A stretch of DNA of 14,238 nucleotides from WLNJ01 sp037131165 (GTDB lineage Bacteria > Actinomycetota > Thermoleophilia > Solirubrobacterales > Solirubrobacteraceae), in contig JBAXRO010000048.1 in assembly GCA_037131165.1 (NCBI GenBank), forward strand, positions 1-14,238, written 5' to 3'. Under the pieces are notes generated by a model. The model made no database searches. It had not been told where the DNA came from and worked only from the letters and a program-made list of their open reading frames with translations. Below are positions 13,580 to 14,238 of this stretch, piece after piece. A program made the translations under genes and the position numbers. Position 1 is the stretch's first letter. Each line of letters begins with the position of its first letter.

Positions 13580-14238
13580 TCAGGAAAGGAAGTCGGGCTC
13601 GCCGCTCAACACACGGCGAATCATGTGAAGGGCGATCGTAGTCGCACGTTCGCGAACATCTGCCCGGGCTCCGGGCACCTGGATGCTGCGCGAAACGTTC
13701 CCCGAATCGGTCGAGACAGCGAACCAGACGAGCCCGACCGGCTTGGCCTCAGTGCCGCCACCCGGGCCGGCAATCCCGGTGATGCCGACACCGATCTCAG
13801 CCCCGAATCGCCCCCTCGCCCCCTCTGCCAGCGCCAGTGCAACCGGTTCCGAGACCGCTCCTTCCTGGTCGATCAGCTCGGCGGGCACGCCGAGTTGCTC
13901 GGTCTTGGCCCTGTTCGAGTAAGCGACAGTGCCTCCCAAGAGGTAATCCGATGCTCCCGGTTGGTCGGCAAGCCTCGCTGCCAGCAAACCTCCAGTGCAC
14001 GACTCACCAGTCGCGATCGTGCGCCCCGCGAGCAGCTCGGCAGCGATCTGATCGATCGTCCGCTCGTCGAGCGAGAAAAGGACATCCGAATGGCGCTCGA
14101 CGATCGCGTTCTCGAAGCGCCCATAGAGGTCTCTCCCCTCCTCTTCGAAGGTGGTCGCGATCTCGATCTCACCGCGCCTCAAGCAGGTTGTGATCTCGAG
14201 CGATGAGAGATCGAGGCCGTTGTCCTCGATCGTCCTCA
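13580..14238 (-). CDS. cinA: CinA-like protein with PncC nicotinamide-nucleotide amidase domain (5' end outside window)
   Basis: About 218 C-terminal residues are visible; the frame is open to the right edge, so the gene is cut. The first part (GLDLSSLEITTCLRRGEIEI and ERHSDVLFSLDERTIDQIAAELL) is the linker found in full-length CinA, downstream of its MoCF-like domain. The rest is the PncC domain: ATGESCTGGLLAARL with the nucleophilic Ser, GGTVAYSNRAK, GAVSEPVA and GITGIAGPGGGTEAKPVGLVWF. PncC deamidates nicotinamide mononucleotide to nicotinate mononucleotide in NAD recycling; CinA is also linked to competence and DNA damage in some species. A TTG at 14182 is in frame but lies within conserved sequence and is not the start. 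cinA precedes recA here, the usual order. Confidence 0.92.
   Translation of the reverse strand, partial: RTIEDNGLDLSSLEITTCLRRGEIEIATTFEEEGRDLYGRFENAIVERHSDVLFSLDERTIDQIAAELLAGRTIATGESCTGGLLAARLADQPGASDYLLGGTVAYSNRAKTEQLGVPAELIDQEGAVSEPVALALAEGARGRFGAEIGVGITGIAGPGGGTEAKPVGLVWFAVSTDSGNVSRSIQVPGARADVRERATTIALHMIRRVLSGEPDFLS

Noticed and set aside
13571..14206. 211-codon plus-strand open frame opposite cinA
   Set aside because: Shadow of the CinA/PncC coding sequence, which has clear family motifs.
1..14238. CRISPR arrays, tRNA/rRNA genes, insertion sequences or prophage signs
   Set aside because: No regularly spaced direct repeats, cloverleaf-like segments, transposase motifs or flanking terminal repeats seen by eye; nearly all bases are accounted for by housekeeping genes.

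Overview
The window is 14.2 kb of GC-rich, densely packed bacterial chromosome with 15 protein-coding genes (one cut off at each edge) and no RNA genes, mobile elements or CRISPR arrays that I can see. Gene content and order (MurT/GatD lipid II amidation genes, cinA-recA-recX, miaB/miaA/dapF/hflX, an actinobacterial LexA-type operator, many GTG/TTG and apparently leaderless starts) point to an actinomycetote. The LL-diaminopimelate aminotransferase and the overall flavour suggest a deep lineage such as Thermoleophilia, but that rank is inference.

Layout. Bases 2-3318 (+) form a tight, overlapping cell-envelope operon: the C-terminal end of a lipid/diacylglycerol kinase, murT, a class I SAM-dependent methyltransferase, and gatD. 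MurT and GatD are the two subunits of one enzyme, so the methyltransferase lying between them is the most unusual arrangement here. It is followed by an unrecognised 87-codon gene (3353-3616) with its own candidate promoter. From the right edge leftward on the minus strand run cinA (partial), recA, recX and miaB, then miaA, dapF, dapL, hflX, dut and an MFS transporter. A single short-chain dehydrogenase (9646-10437, +) interrupts this minus-strand series between miaB and miaA.

How the genes fit together. DapL makes LL-diaminopimelate directly from tetrahydrodipicolinate and DapF should epimerise it to the meso form for lysine and peptidoglycan; MurT/GatD then amidates the peptidoglycan precursor. 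MiaA and MiaB act in sequence on A37 of tRNAs. RecA/RecX and the PncC domain of CinA cover recombination and nucleotide salvage, and Dut keeps dUTP out of DNA.

Most notable observations: the methyltransferase inside the murT/gatD pair; a DapF whose two catalytic cysteines are both serine; a LexA-like box lying over a -10 hexamer upstream of recA; and promoter-like elements resembling the LexA-independent DNA-damage (RecA-NDp/PafBC) pattern, in several cases placed so that the transcript would start at the start codon.
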